The position numbers and the translations under genes are program-made. From Eutreptiella sp. 'Long Island Sound 2002' (lineage: Eukaryota; Euglenozoa; Euglenophyceae; Eutreptiales; Eutreptiaceae): 64,000 nt of DNA. The notes below the pieces were generated by a model. It ran no database searches. It saw only the letters and a program-made list of their open reading frames with translations, and was not told the DNA's origin. The DNA is taken from contig OZ038382.1 in the NCBI GenBank assembly GCA_964036045.1, positions 78,281,918 to 78,345,917 on the forward strand, in the 5' to 3' direction. Positions 11,701-20,733 of the stretch are shown piece by piece. Each line of letters starts with the position of its first letter. Position 1 is the first letter of the stretch.

Positions 11701-14700
11701 CATGTGTTGGTGTGGCGGTGCATGTGTTGGTGTGGCGGTGCATGTATTGGTGTGGTGGTGCATGTGTTGGTGTGGTGGTGCATGTGTTGGTGTGGCGGTG
11801 CATGTGTTGGTGTGGTGGTGCATGTGTTGGTGTGGCGGTGCATGTGTTGGTATGGTGGTGCATGTGTTGGTGTGGCGGTGCATGTGTTGGTGTGGTGGTG
11901 CGTGTGTTGGTGTGGTGGTGCATGTGTGGGCGTGGTGGGGCATGTGTTAGTGTGGTGGTGCATGTATTGGTGTGGTGGTGCATGTGTTGGTGTGGTGGTG
12001 CACGTGTTGGTGTGGTGGTGCATGTGTTGGTGTGGCGGTGCATGTATTGGTGTGGCGGTGCATGTGTTGTTGTGGTGGTGCATCTGATGGTGTGGTGGTG
12101 CATGTGTTGGTGTGGTGGTGCATGTGTTGGTGTGGTGGTGCATGTGTTGGTGTGGTAGGGCATGTGTTGGTGTGGCGGTGCATGTGTTGGTGTGGCGGTG
12201 CATGTGTTGGTGTGGCGGTGCATGTGTTGGTGTGGCGGTGCATCTGTTGGTGTGGTGGTGCATGTGTTGGTGTGGTGGTGCATGTCTTGGTGTGGTGGTG
12301 CATGTGTTGGTGTGGTGGTGTATGTGTTGGTGTGGTGGTGCATGTGTTGGTGTGGCGGTGCATGTGTTGGTGTGGCAGTGCATGTGTTGGTGTGGCGGTT
12401 CATGTGTTGGTGTGGTGGTGCATGTGTTGGTGTGGTGGTGCATGTGTTGGTCTGGTGGTGCATGTGTTGGTGTGGTGGTGAATGTGTTGGTGTGGTGGTG
12501 CATGTGTTGGTGTGGTGGTGTAGGTGTTGGTGTGGTGGTGCATGTGTTGGTGTGGCGGTGCATGTGTTGGTGTGGCGGTGCATGTGTTGCTGTGGCGGTG
12601 CATCTGTTGGTGTGGTGGTGCATGTGTTGGTGTGGCGGTGCATGTGTTGGTGTGGTGGTGCATGTGTTGATGTGGCGGTGCATGTGTTGGTGTGGCGGTG
12701 CATGTGTTGGTGTGGCGGTGCATCTGTTGGTGTGGTGGTGCATGTGTTGGTGTGGTGGTGCATGTCTTGGTGTGGTGGTGCATGTGTTGGTGTGGTGGTG
12801 TATGTGTTGGTGTGGTGGTGCATGTGTTGGTGTGGCGGTGCATGTGTTGGTTTGGCGGTGCATGTGTTGGTGTAGCGGTGCATGCGTTGGTGTGGTGGTA
12901 CATTTGTTGGTGTGGTGGGGCATGCGTTGGTGTGGCAGTGCATGTGTTGGTGTGGTGGTGCATGTGTTGGTATGGCGGTGCATGTTTGTTGGTGTGGTGG
13001 TACATTTGTTGGTGTGGTGGGGCATGCGTTGGTGTGGCAGTGCATGTGTTGGTGTGGTGGTGCATGTGTTGGTATGGCGGTGCATGTTTGTTGGTGTGGT
13101 GGTGCATGCGTCGGTGTGGTGGTGCATGTGTTGGTGTGGTGGTGCATGTGTTGGTGTGGCGCTGCAAGTATTGGTGTGGCGGTTCATGTGTTGGTGTGGT
13201 GGTGCATGTGTTGGTGTGGTGGTCCGTGCGTTGGTGTGGTGGTGCATTTGTTGGTGTGGTGGGGCATGCGTTGGTGTGGCAGTGCATGTGTTGGTGTGGT
13301 GGTGCATGTGTTGGTATGGCGGTGCATGTTTGTTGGTGTGGTGGTGCATGCGTCGGTGTGGTGGTGCATGTGTTGGTGTGGTGGTGCATGTGTTGGTGTG
13401 GTGGTGCATGTGTTGGTGTGGTGGTGCATGTGTTGGTGTGGTGGTGCATGTGTTGGTGTGGTGGTGCATGTGTTGGTGTGGTGGTGCATGTGTTGGTGTG
13501 GTGGTGCATGTGTTGGTGTGGCGGTGCATGTGTTGATGTGGCGGTGCATGTGTTGGTGTGGTGGTGCATGTGTTAGTGTGGCGGTGCATGTGTTGGTGTG
13601 GCGGTGCATGCGTTGGTGTGGCGGTGCATGTGTTGGTGTGGCGGTGCATGTGTTGGTGTGGCGGTTCATGTGTTGGTGTGGTGGTGCATGTGTTGGTGTG
13701 GTGGTGCATGTGTTGGTGTGGTGGTGCATGTGTTGGTGTGGTGGTGTAGGTGTTGGTGTGGCGGTGCATGTGTTGGTGTGGCGGTGCATGTGTTGGTGTG
13801 GCGGTGCATGTGTTGGTGTGGTGGTGCATGTGTTGGTGTGGCGGTGCATGTGTTGGTGTGGTGGTGCATGTGTTGATGTGGCGGTGCATGTGTTGGTGTG
13901 GCGGTGCATGTGTTGGTGTGGCGGTGCATCTGTTGGTGTGGTGGTGCATGTGTTGGTGTGGTGGTGCATGTATTGGTGTGGTGGTGCGTGTGTTGGTGTG
14001 GTGGTGCATGTGTTGGTGTGGCGGTGCAAGTATTGGTGTGGCGGTTCATATTTTGGTGTGGTGGTGCATCTGTTGGTGTGGCGGTGCATGTGCTGGTGTG
14101 GTGGTGCATGTGTTGGTGTGGTGGTGCATGTGTTGGTGTGGTGGTGTATGTGTTGGTGTGGTGGTGCATGTGTTGGTGTGGCGGTGCATGTGTTGGCGTG
14201 GTTGTGCATGTGTTGGTGTGGCGGTGCGTGTGTTGGTGTGGTGGTGCATGTGTTGGTGTGGTGGTGCATGTGTTGGTGTGGTGGTGTATGTGTTGGTGTG
14301 GTGGTGCATGTGATGGTGTGGCGGTGCATGTGTTGGTGTGGTGGTGCATGTGTTGGTGTGGTGGTGCATCTGTTGGTGTGGTGGTGCATGTGTTGGTGTG
14401 GTGGTGCATGCGTCGGTGTGGTGGTGCATGTGTTGGTGTGGTGGTGCATGTGTTGGTGTGGCGGTGCATGTGTTGGTGTGGTGGTGTATGTGTTGGTGTG
14501 GTGGTGCATGTGTTGGTGTGGTGGTGCATGTGTTGGTGTGGTGGTGTATGTGTTGGTATGGCGGTGCATTTGTTGGTGTGGTGGCGCATGTGTTGGTGTG
14601 GCGGTGCATGTGTTGGCGTAGCGTTGCATGTGTTGGCGTGGTGGTGCATGTGTTGGTGTGGTGGTGCATGTGTTGGTGTGGCGGTGCATGTGTTGGTGTG

Positions 14701-17588
14701 GCGGTGCCTGTATTGGTGTGGTGGTGCATGTGTTGGTGCGGCGGTGCATGTGTTGGTGTGGTGGTGCATGTGTTAGTGTGGTGGTGCATGTGTTGGTGTG
14801 GTGGTGCATGTGTTGGTGTGGCGGTGCATGTGTTGGTGTGGTGGTGCATGTGTTGGTGTGGCGGTGCATGTGTTGGTGTGGTGGTGCATGTGTTGGTGTG
14901 GCGGTGCATGTGTTGGTGTGGTGGTGCATGTGTTGGTGTGGTGGTGCATTTGTCGGCGTGGTGGGGAATGTGTTGGTGTGGCGGTGCATGTGTTGGTGTG
15001 GTGGTGCATGTGTTGGTGTGGCGGTGCATGTGTTGGTGTGGTGGTGCATGTGTTGGTATGGCGGTGCATGTGTTGGTGTGGCGGTGCATGTGTTGGTGTG
15101 GTGGTGCATGTGTTGGTGTGGCGGTGCATGTGTTGGTGTGGTGGTGCATGTGTTGGTGTGGCGGTGCATGTGTTGGTGTGGTGGTGCAAGTGTTGGTGTG
15201 GTGGTGCATGTGTTGGTGTGGCGGTGCATGTGTTGGTGTGGTGGTGCATGTGTTGGTGTGGCGGTGCATGTGTTGGTGTGGTGGTGCATGTGTTGGTGTG
15301 GTGGTGCATGTGTTGGCGTGGTGGGGCATGTGTTGGTGTGGCGGTGCATGTGCTGGTGTGGTGGTGCATGTGTTGGTGTGGTGGTGCATGTGTTGGTGTG
15401 GTGGTGCATGTGTTGGTGTGGCGGTGCATGTGTTGGTGTGGTGGTGCAAGTGTTGGTGTGGTGGTGCATGTGTTGGTGTGGCGGTGCATGTGTTGGTGTG
15501 GTGGTGCATGTGTTGGTGTGGTGGTGCATGTGTTGGCGTGGTGGGGCATGTGTTGGTGTGGCGGTGCATGTGCTGGTGTGGTGGTGCATGTGTTGGTGTG
15601 GTGGTGCATGTGTTGGTGTGGTGGTGCATGTGTTGGTGTGGTGGTGCATGTGTTGGTGTGGTGGTGCATGTGTTGGTGTGGCGGTGCATGTGTTGGTGTG
15701 GCAGTGCATGTGTTGGTGTGGCGGTGCACGTGTTGGTGTGGCGGTGCATGTGTTGGTGTGGCGCCGCATGTGTTGGTGTGGCGGTTCATGTGTTGGTGTG
15801 GTGGTGCATGTGTTGGTGTGGTGGTGCATGTGTTGGTGTGGTGGTGTAGGTGTTGGTGTGGTGGTGCATGTGTTGGTGTGGCGGTGCATGTGTTGGTGTG
15901 GCGGTGCATGTGTTGCTGTGGCGGTGCATCTGTTGGTGTGGTGGTGCATGTGTTGGTGTGGCGGTGCATGTGTTGCTGTGGTGGTGCATGTGTTGATGTG
16001 GCAGTGCCTGTGTTGGTGTGGTGGTGCATGTGTTGGTGTGGCGGTGCATGTTTGTTGGTGTGGTGGTGCATGTGTTGGTGTGGTGGTGCATGTGTTGGTG
16101 TGGTGGTGCATGTGTTGGTGTGGCGGTGCATGTGTTGGTGTGGTGGTGCATGTGTTGGTGTGGTGGTGCATGTGTTGGTGTGGTGGTGCATGTGTTGGTG
16201 TGGTGGTGCATGTGTTGGTGTGGCGGGGCATGTGTTGGTGTGGCGGTGCATGTGCTGGTGTGGTGGTGCATGTGTTGGTGTGGTGGTGCATGTGTTGGTG
16301 TGGTGGTGCATGTGTTGGTGTGGCGGTGCATGTATTGGTGTGGCGGTGCATGTGTTGGTGTGGTGGTGCATCTGATGGTGTGGTGGTGCATGTGTTGGTG
16401 TGGTGGTGCATGTGTTGGTGTGGTGGTGCATGTGTTGGTGTGGTGGTGCATGTGTTGGTGTGGTGGTGCATGTGTTGGTGTGGTGGTGCATGTGTTGGTG
16501 TGGCGGTGCATGTGTTGGTGTGGCGGTACATGTGTTGGTGTGGTGGTGCATGTGTTGGTGTGGCGGTGCATGTGTTGGTGTGGCGGTGCATGTGTTGGTG
16601 TGGCGGTGCATGTGTTGGTGTGGCGGTGCATGTGTTGGTGTGGCGGTGCATGTGTTGGTGTGGTGGCGCATGTGTTGGTGTGGCGGTTCATGTGTTGGTG
16701 TGGTGGTGCATGTGTTGGTGTGGTGGTGCATGTGTTGGTGTGGTGGTGCATGTGTTGGTGTGTTGGTGCATGTGTTGGTCTGGTGGTGCATGTGTTGGTG
16801 TGGTGGTGAATGTGTTGGTGTGGTGGTGCATGTGTTGGTGTGGTGGTGTAGGTGTTGGTGTGGCGGTGCATGTGTTGGTGTGGCGGTGCATGTGTTGGTG
16901 TGGCGGTGCATGTGTTGCTGTGGCGGTGCATCTGTTGGTGTGGTGGTGCATGTGTTGGTGTGGCGGTGCATGTGTTGGTGTGGTGGTGCATGTGTTGATG
17001 TGGCGGTGCATGTGTTGGTGTGGCGGTGCATGTGTTGGTGTGGCGGTGCATCTGTCGGTGTGGTGGTGCATGTGTTGGTGTGGTGGTGCATGCGTTGGTG
17101 TGGTGGTGCGTGTGTTGGTGTGGCGGTGCATCTGTTGGTGTGGTGGTGCATGTGTTGGTGTGGTGGTGTAGGTGTTGGTGTGGTGGTGCATGTGTTGGTG
17201 TGGCGGTGCATGTGTTGGTGTGGCGGTGCATGTGTTGGTGTGGCGGTGCATCTGTTGGTGTGGTGGTGCATGTGTTGGTGTGGCGGTGCATGTGTTGCTG
17301 TGGTGGTGCATGTGTTGATGTGGCGGTGCATGTGTTGGTGTGGCGGTGCATGTGTTGGTGTGGCGGTGCATGTTTGTTGGTGTGGTGGTGCATGTGTTGG
17401 TGTGGTGGTGCATGTGTTGGTGTGGTGGTGCATGTGTTGGTGTGGCGGTGCATGTGTTGGTGTGGTGGTGCATGTGTTGGTGTGGCGGTGCATGTGTTGG
17501 TGTGGTGGTGCATGTGTTGGTGTGGTGGTGCATGTGTTGGCGTGGTGGGGCATGTGTTGGTGTGGCGGTGCATGTGCTGGTGTGGTGG

Positions 17589-17603
17589 TGCATGTGTTGG
17601 TGT
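17589..17603 (+). repeat. Left target-site duplication of element 1 (15 bp)
   Basis: The last 15 satellite bases before the insertion, tgcatgtgttggtgt, are identical to 26265-26279 after it. Because the target is a tandem array, identity alone is weak evidence. The array phase, however, restarts at unit position 1 instead of resuming at position 14, which is what a target-site duplication would produce. Confidence 0.6.
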
Positions 17604-17734
17604 CCGAGCTAGCCACCCAGCACGGGATGGTGACCAGGTGCGCAGCCCCAAACGACAGGGCCTGGGCCCCCGCCTGTGGCAGGGGTGCTAACGGTGTCGA
17701 GCATAAGCCCTGACCGGTCCGGGGTGAAATGCGA

Positions 17735-17749
17735 CCCCCCCCCCCCCCC
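17735..17749 (+). repeat. Poly-C tract (15 C)
   Basis: An uninterrupted C run in the 5' UTR of element 1. On the other strand it is a G run able to form G-quadruplexes. Its length makes the exact count uncertain in any sequencing read. Confidence 0.9.
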
Positions 17750-18019
17750 AGACCCCGCCACGAGGCACCAGGCCTCTGGCCTGCCCTGGGCTGCTACGCC
17801 CCGGCCGGCCTCCAGCCCGTCCGGGGGGCCTACCCACGGCCCCAGGGCTTCCTCGGCAGTGCCACCTGGACCCAGCTGGCTCACTGCACCACCAGACCGT
17901 TTTTGGGCCGCCATCAACAGGCTCTCAGCAACTGTTTTTCGGAGCACCAACCACCAGATGTGTTGGGGACCAGACAGGGGAACAGGGGTGCCAGAGGATG
18001 TGGTCCTGCCACTGCCCTG

Positions 18020-18051
18020 CCCCCCCCCCCCCCCCCAACCCACCCCCCCCC
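18020..18051 (+). repeat. Poly-C tracts (17 C and 9 C)
   Basis: Two C runs (18020-18036 and 18043-18051) are separated by aaccca. Together with the upstream 15-C run they form a C-rich leader. The role is unknown; i-motif or G-quadruplex formation, or a polypyrimidine signal, are possibilities. Confidence 0.9.
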
Positions 18052-18350
18052 ATGCCCAGTGTCTTGGTGCTGCTCTTGCAGACCGCCGATGACAAGCGGC
18101 AGCGGTAACGGGAAGCGGGCGCCCAGCGTCGACAACGAGTGCCCAGCCACGAGAGCTGCTGCAGCGTACCACATCTGCCCCGTTGTTCCAGGAAGCAGCC
18201 CTCCAGCAGCGATGTCCCGTGTACCTCTGCTGTTGTGCTGTCCCCTCGCGCCACAGGAACGTCCCAGCTGTTGATCTCTCTGCTGTTGTGTACCTAGGGG
18301 TCGGTCCCGTGAGGCTGCAGAGGAGCTGGCAGCACCTGGCGCGTATCAGA

Positions 18351-18374
18351 CCCCTCCTTGATTTTTCTCTCCAG
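18351..18374 (+). promoter_or_regulatory. Splice-acceptor-like polypyrimidine tract and AG before ORF1
   Basis: The pyrimidine-rich stretch tgatttttctctccag ends with AG at 18373-18374, 13 nt before the ORF1 ATG at 18388. It has the form of a 3' splice site or a spliced-leader acceptor. Element 2 carries the same arrangement just before its ORF1 ATG. Splicing itself is inferred, not shown. Confidence 0.45.
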
Positions 18375-18387
18375 GCCGACCCACCAC

Positions 18388-20592
18388 ATGTCCCTGTCCC
18401 AGCTACAATCTAGGGCGCAGCCCTCCGAGGCGCTGTTTGCGACCCGCATTGAGGATCAGCAGGGAGTCCTGAAGGCTGTGGTGCTCATGCTTAACAAGCA
18501 GGAAGTGTCAGGAATCCCCCTGACTGCTGGCTGGTGCCGCTCTTTTGTGCTGCTGTGGTCAGCGCTGGTGGGGAAGCTGCAGGCTATCGACATTGGGTAC
18601 CTCAAGCGCGATCTGGCTACCTGGTACTGGGCGTCGTGGCCTGAAGTAGTGGAGTATCTGAGGCAGCACCTCAGCACTCTGCCCCCTGATCAAGTATCCG
18701 TTCTGCATGCGAACGTCATCAGCCACATACCAATCAAAGACGTGTCCGATGCAGTCCGCAGCCTACTGGCCTCCGACCAACGCGCCTTCGTCGATCTGGT
18801 GAATGGGGACAGTACCCCGCTGTCGAAGGGGAAAGTGGTGCTGTCCGGTTTCTGGTTCAAGATGGCTGTGGCAGCATGGGCGGCCAAGCACCAGAAGAAG
18901 ACCCTATCCTCGCCGCTGGCTGTTACTGACACCTGGGCACCTCTCGGGGGTTTTTCCGACAAGGTGCTGGAGAGGGCAATTAGAGATCACTGGCCCAACG
19001 TATCCGGGGCCATCCCCAGGGGCATCGTATCCTCCGGATCAGCAGGGCCTAGTGGGTCTTCGCAGCCCAGTCACAGTGGCCCGGAGGTGGCAGGGCCCCC
19101 TGAGCCTTCCGGTCCTGTGGGCAGGGCCCCAGCAGCGCCGTCGCTGCCGGCTGACGACGCGGCTCTCCTCACTATGCCGCAGCTCCTACTGAAGACCACT
19201 GAGAACACTCGCGACCTTCCACCAGAGTCTATCAAAACTGCTGTGGGGCAGCTCAATACGCTGCTGGCCCCCTACCCGTCCATGCATCGTCTGGGCCAGC
19301 AGCTCCTCAAACTCTCTGACGCCCTCTCTCTGTCGGCCTGTCTGACGAGCTACTCATGGCCCACCGGAGGTGACCTGCCGAGGATCAAATGCGCCCTCGT
19401 CGCCTGGAGCCGATACATCGAGGAAGCCGGCCTTATCACTATCACGGACGCGGTCAAGAGTCAGCATCTGCTGGAGATCCTACAGGCCGTGCGCGACGGA
19501 GCCGATTCGACCACCTCGTGGCGGTCGCTGGCGTGTGAGGTGGCCATGGACCTGCTCAAGCTTGACGACGATGAGCTGCCGCTCTTCCAACTGGAGGCTG
19601 TCAAGGACTTCCCCTCCATGGCCCTTCACCTATCCGAGTATGTGTCCCGCATCAAGCAGCTGTCTACCCTGAAGGCTCTCCGCGATATAGTGCAGGCCCG
19701 CTGCCGGCGCCTCGCCTCCCCTGACTGGGCTACGGCTGTCCTCCAACAGATGGGCGTGCCGCTGGCCTCCGCAGTGCCCTCTGCTGCTCCTTCGCTCAGG
19801 CCCCTTCCGTCCCCTGGTGATACAGAACTCGTACCGGTGCGCATGAACCTCAACCCGGTGGCTGAAGGTCTCCCCTGGCCAGCGTTTGTGGCGGCTGCCT
19901 CCGCCTACTTCAGGTGCGATGTGCATGGCCCCCACCAGCCGAACGGCCTGGCCTCTAAAGGGACTGCGGTAAAGTACTGCTCCCTCCTCCTACCGATGAG
20001 CGCATGGCGGACTATTCGAGCAGCGGTGCCGCCCGTTCAAATTCCCATGGGCCCCTCGGGGCTGGTGGCCACCATTACGGACACCCACCCAGACGGTTCG
20101 AGTATCAAGCCCTGGAGCCACCCCGGTCTCTGCCTTACGCGCCAATGGGCGGAGTCCCTGCGAGGTATCCAGCCCCCTCGGGCCCGACATGAGCCCCGGT
20201 CCCACTCCGAGCCGCCGCACAAGAGGCACAAGGGCCTGCGGACCGGTCCCCAAGAGTACGATGGCCCCCCACCCCCCCCAGGGTTTGACCCGAGTCGATC
20301 CCCATCGCCAACGCGTTCGTCCGCCGGCAGCCACCTGCCACCGTCCCTCCGCCCACGGCGGGTCTCCATAGACAGGGCCTCCATGGTCTCTGCAGGGAGG
20401 TCCCCCAGCCCCGCCCCTTCGGAGGTCAGGGCCCACCATAGGGGCAGAGAAGACGGCCGCTTTATCCCCCGCTACTACCTGGACGGCCGGGACTTCGATG
20501 CGGGTTCCTTCAGAGCGCCCTGGGAGGAGTATGAAGTGACGTACTCCGAGCATCCGTCGCAAGGAGGCTACCGGGGCCCGGGCGGTATGTGA
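18388..20592 (+). CDS. Element 1 ORF1, gag-like RNA-binding protein (734 aa)
   Basis: First ORF of element 1, by position the nucleic-acid-binding ORF1 protein of a LINE that would package the element RNA into a ribonucleoprotein. The start is the first ATG in the frame (MSLSQLQS), 13 nt after a pyrimidine-AG signal; the frame is open slightly further upstream but without ATG. Residues 1-210 look globular and helical. Residues about 211-257 are a Pro/Ser/Gly linker, followed by a second helical region to about residue 560. The C-terminal 130 residues are rich in Arg, Ser and Pro, with SRSPSPTRSS and GRSPSPAPSE near 634-680, like an RS domain. No CCHC knuckle is seen. It ends ATG-TGA, and the frame stays open past the TGA into ORF2. 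Assignment rests on context and composition; no family match is claimed. Confidence 0.8.
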   Translation: MSLSQLQSRAQPSEALFATRIEDQQGVLKAVVLMLNKQEVSGIPLTAGWCRSFVLLWSALVGKLQAIDIGYLKRDLATWYWASWPEVVEYLRQHLSTLPPDQVSVLHANVISHIPIKDVSDAVRSLLASDQRAFVDLVNGDSTPLSKGKVVLSGFWFKMAVAAWAAKHQKKTLSSPLAVTDTWAPLGGFSDKVLERAIRDHWPNVSGAIPRGIVSSGSAGPSGSSQPSHSGPEVAGPPEPSGPVGRAPAAPSLPADDAALLTMPQLLLKTTENTRDLPPESIKTAVGQLNTLLAPYPSMHRLGQQLLKLSDALSLSACLTSYSWPTGGDLPRIKCALVAWSRYIEEAGLITITDAVKSQHLLEILQAVRDGADSTTSWRSLACEVAMDLLKLDDDELPLFQLEAVKDFPSMALHLSEYVSRIKQLSTLKALRDIVQARCRRLASPDWATAVLQQMGVPLASAVPSAAPSLRPLPSPGDTELVPVRMNLNPVAEGLPWPAFVAAASAYFRCDVHGPHQPNGLASKGTAVKYCSLLLPMSAWRTIRAAVPPVQIPMGPSGLVATITDTHPDGSSIKPWSHPGLCLTRQWAESLRGIQPPRARHEPRSHSEPPHKRHKGLRTGPQEYDGPPPPPGFDPSRSPSPTRSSAGSHLPPSLRPRRVSIDRASMVSAGRSPSPAPSEVRAHHRGREDGRFIPRYYLDGRDFDAGSFRAPWEEYEVTYSEHPSQGGYRGPGGM
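20590..20592 (+). promoter_or_regulatory. In-frame UGA between ORF1 and ORF2, possible readthrough site
   Basis: ORF1 and ORF2 are both in frame 1, and the 141 nt from 20593 to the ORF2 ATG at 20734 contain no stop. The only barrier to an ORF1-ORF2 fusion is this TGA, followed directly by CTG. UGA-CUA is the best known leaky stop context and UGA-CUG is a weaker relative. Readthrough is an inference; reinitiation at 20734 is the alternative. Confidence 0.45.
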
Positions 20593-20733
20593 CTGCCATA
20601 TGCCCTACCACAGTCGTACTGTTGCCCCCTGCTGCTGCTAACTCTGGCAGTAGCTGTAGTTCTGGCGTCTCATCAACCAAGGCAGGCGCTCTGTCCAGCG
20701 GACCTGCACCAGCGCTGTCTGCGGGCGCGCGAC

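Larger units (their letters stand above)
1..17603 (+). repeat. 20-bp satellite array, block 1 (about 880 units)
   Basis: Head-to-tail units of consensus catgtgttggtgtggyggtg fill this stretch without interruption and begin before the window. The + strand is almost only G and T, with one A and one or two C per unit. Common variants are T or C at unit position 16, catgcg, catctg, gcatttg, gaatg and gtaggtg. A 22-bp length variant (catgtttgttgg core, for example 121-142) recurs. The unit contains no stop codon in any of six frames, so very long open frames occur on both strands without coding evidence. Nothing else is seen here. Confidence 0.98.
17604..18387 (+). other. Element 1 5' UTR
   Basis: This 784-nt GC-rich leader lies between the satellite junction and the ORF1 ATG. 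It contains poly-C runs at 17735-17749 (15 C) and 18020-18036 (17 C) and a 9-C run at 18043-18051. Short open frames occur on both strands but none shows a recognisable domain. An internal promoter is expected for a LINE, but no promoter motif is identified. Confidence 0.7.

Noticed and set aside
1-17603. Very long open reading frames in block 1 on both strands (up to about 1,945 codons)
   Set aside because: The 20-bp unit has no stop codon in any of six frames, so open frames are automatic. The translations are 20-residue repeats with several frames open over the same DNA, and many starts are not ATG. No coding evidence exists.
17604-18380. Short coding frames in the element 1 leader (up to about 187 codons, both strands)
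   Set aside because: They span poly-C runs, overlap one another and lack domains; better read as 5' UTR.
19990-20562. Minus-strand open frame of about 190 codons opposite the ORF1 tail of element 1
   Set aside because: Shadow of the Arg/Ser/Pro-rich coding region with no independent support.
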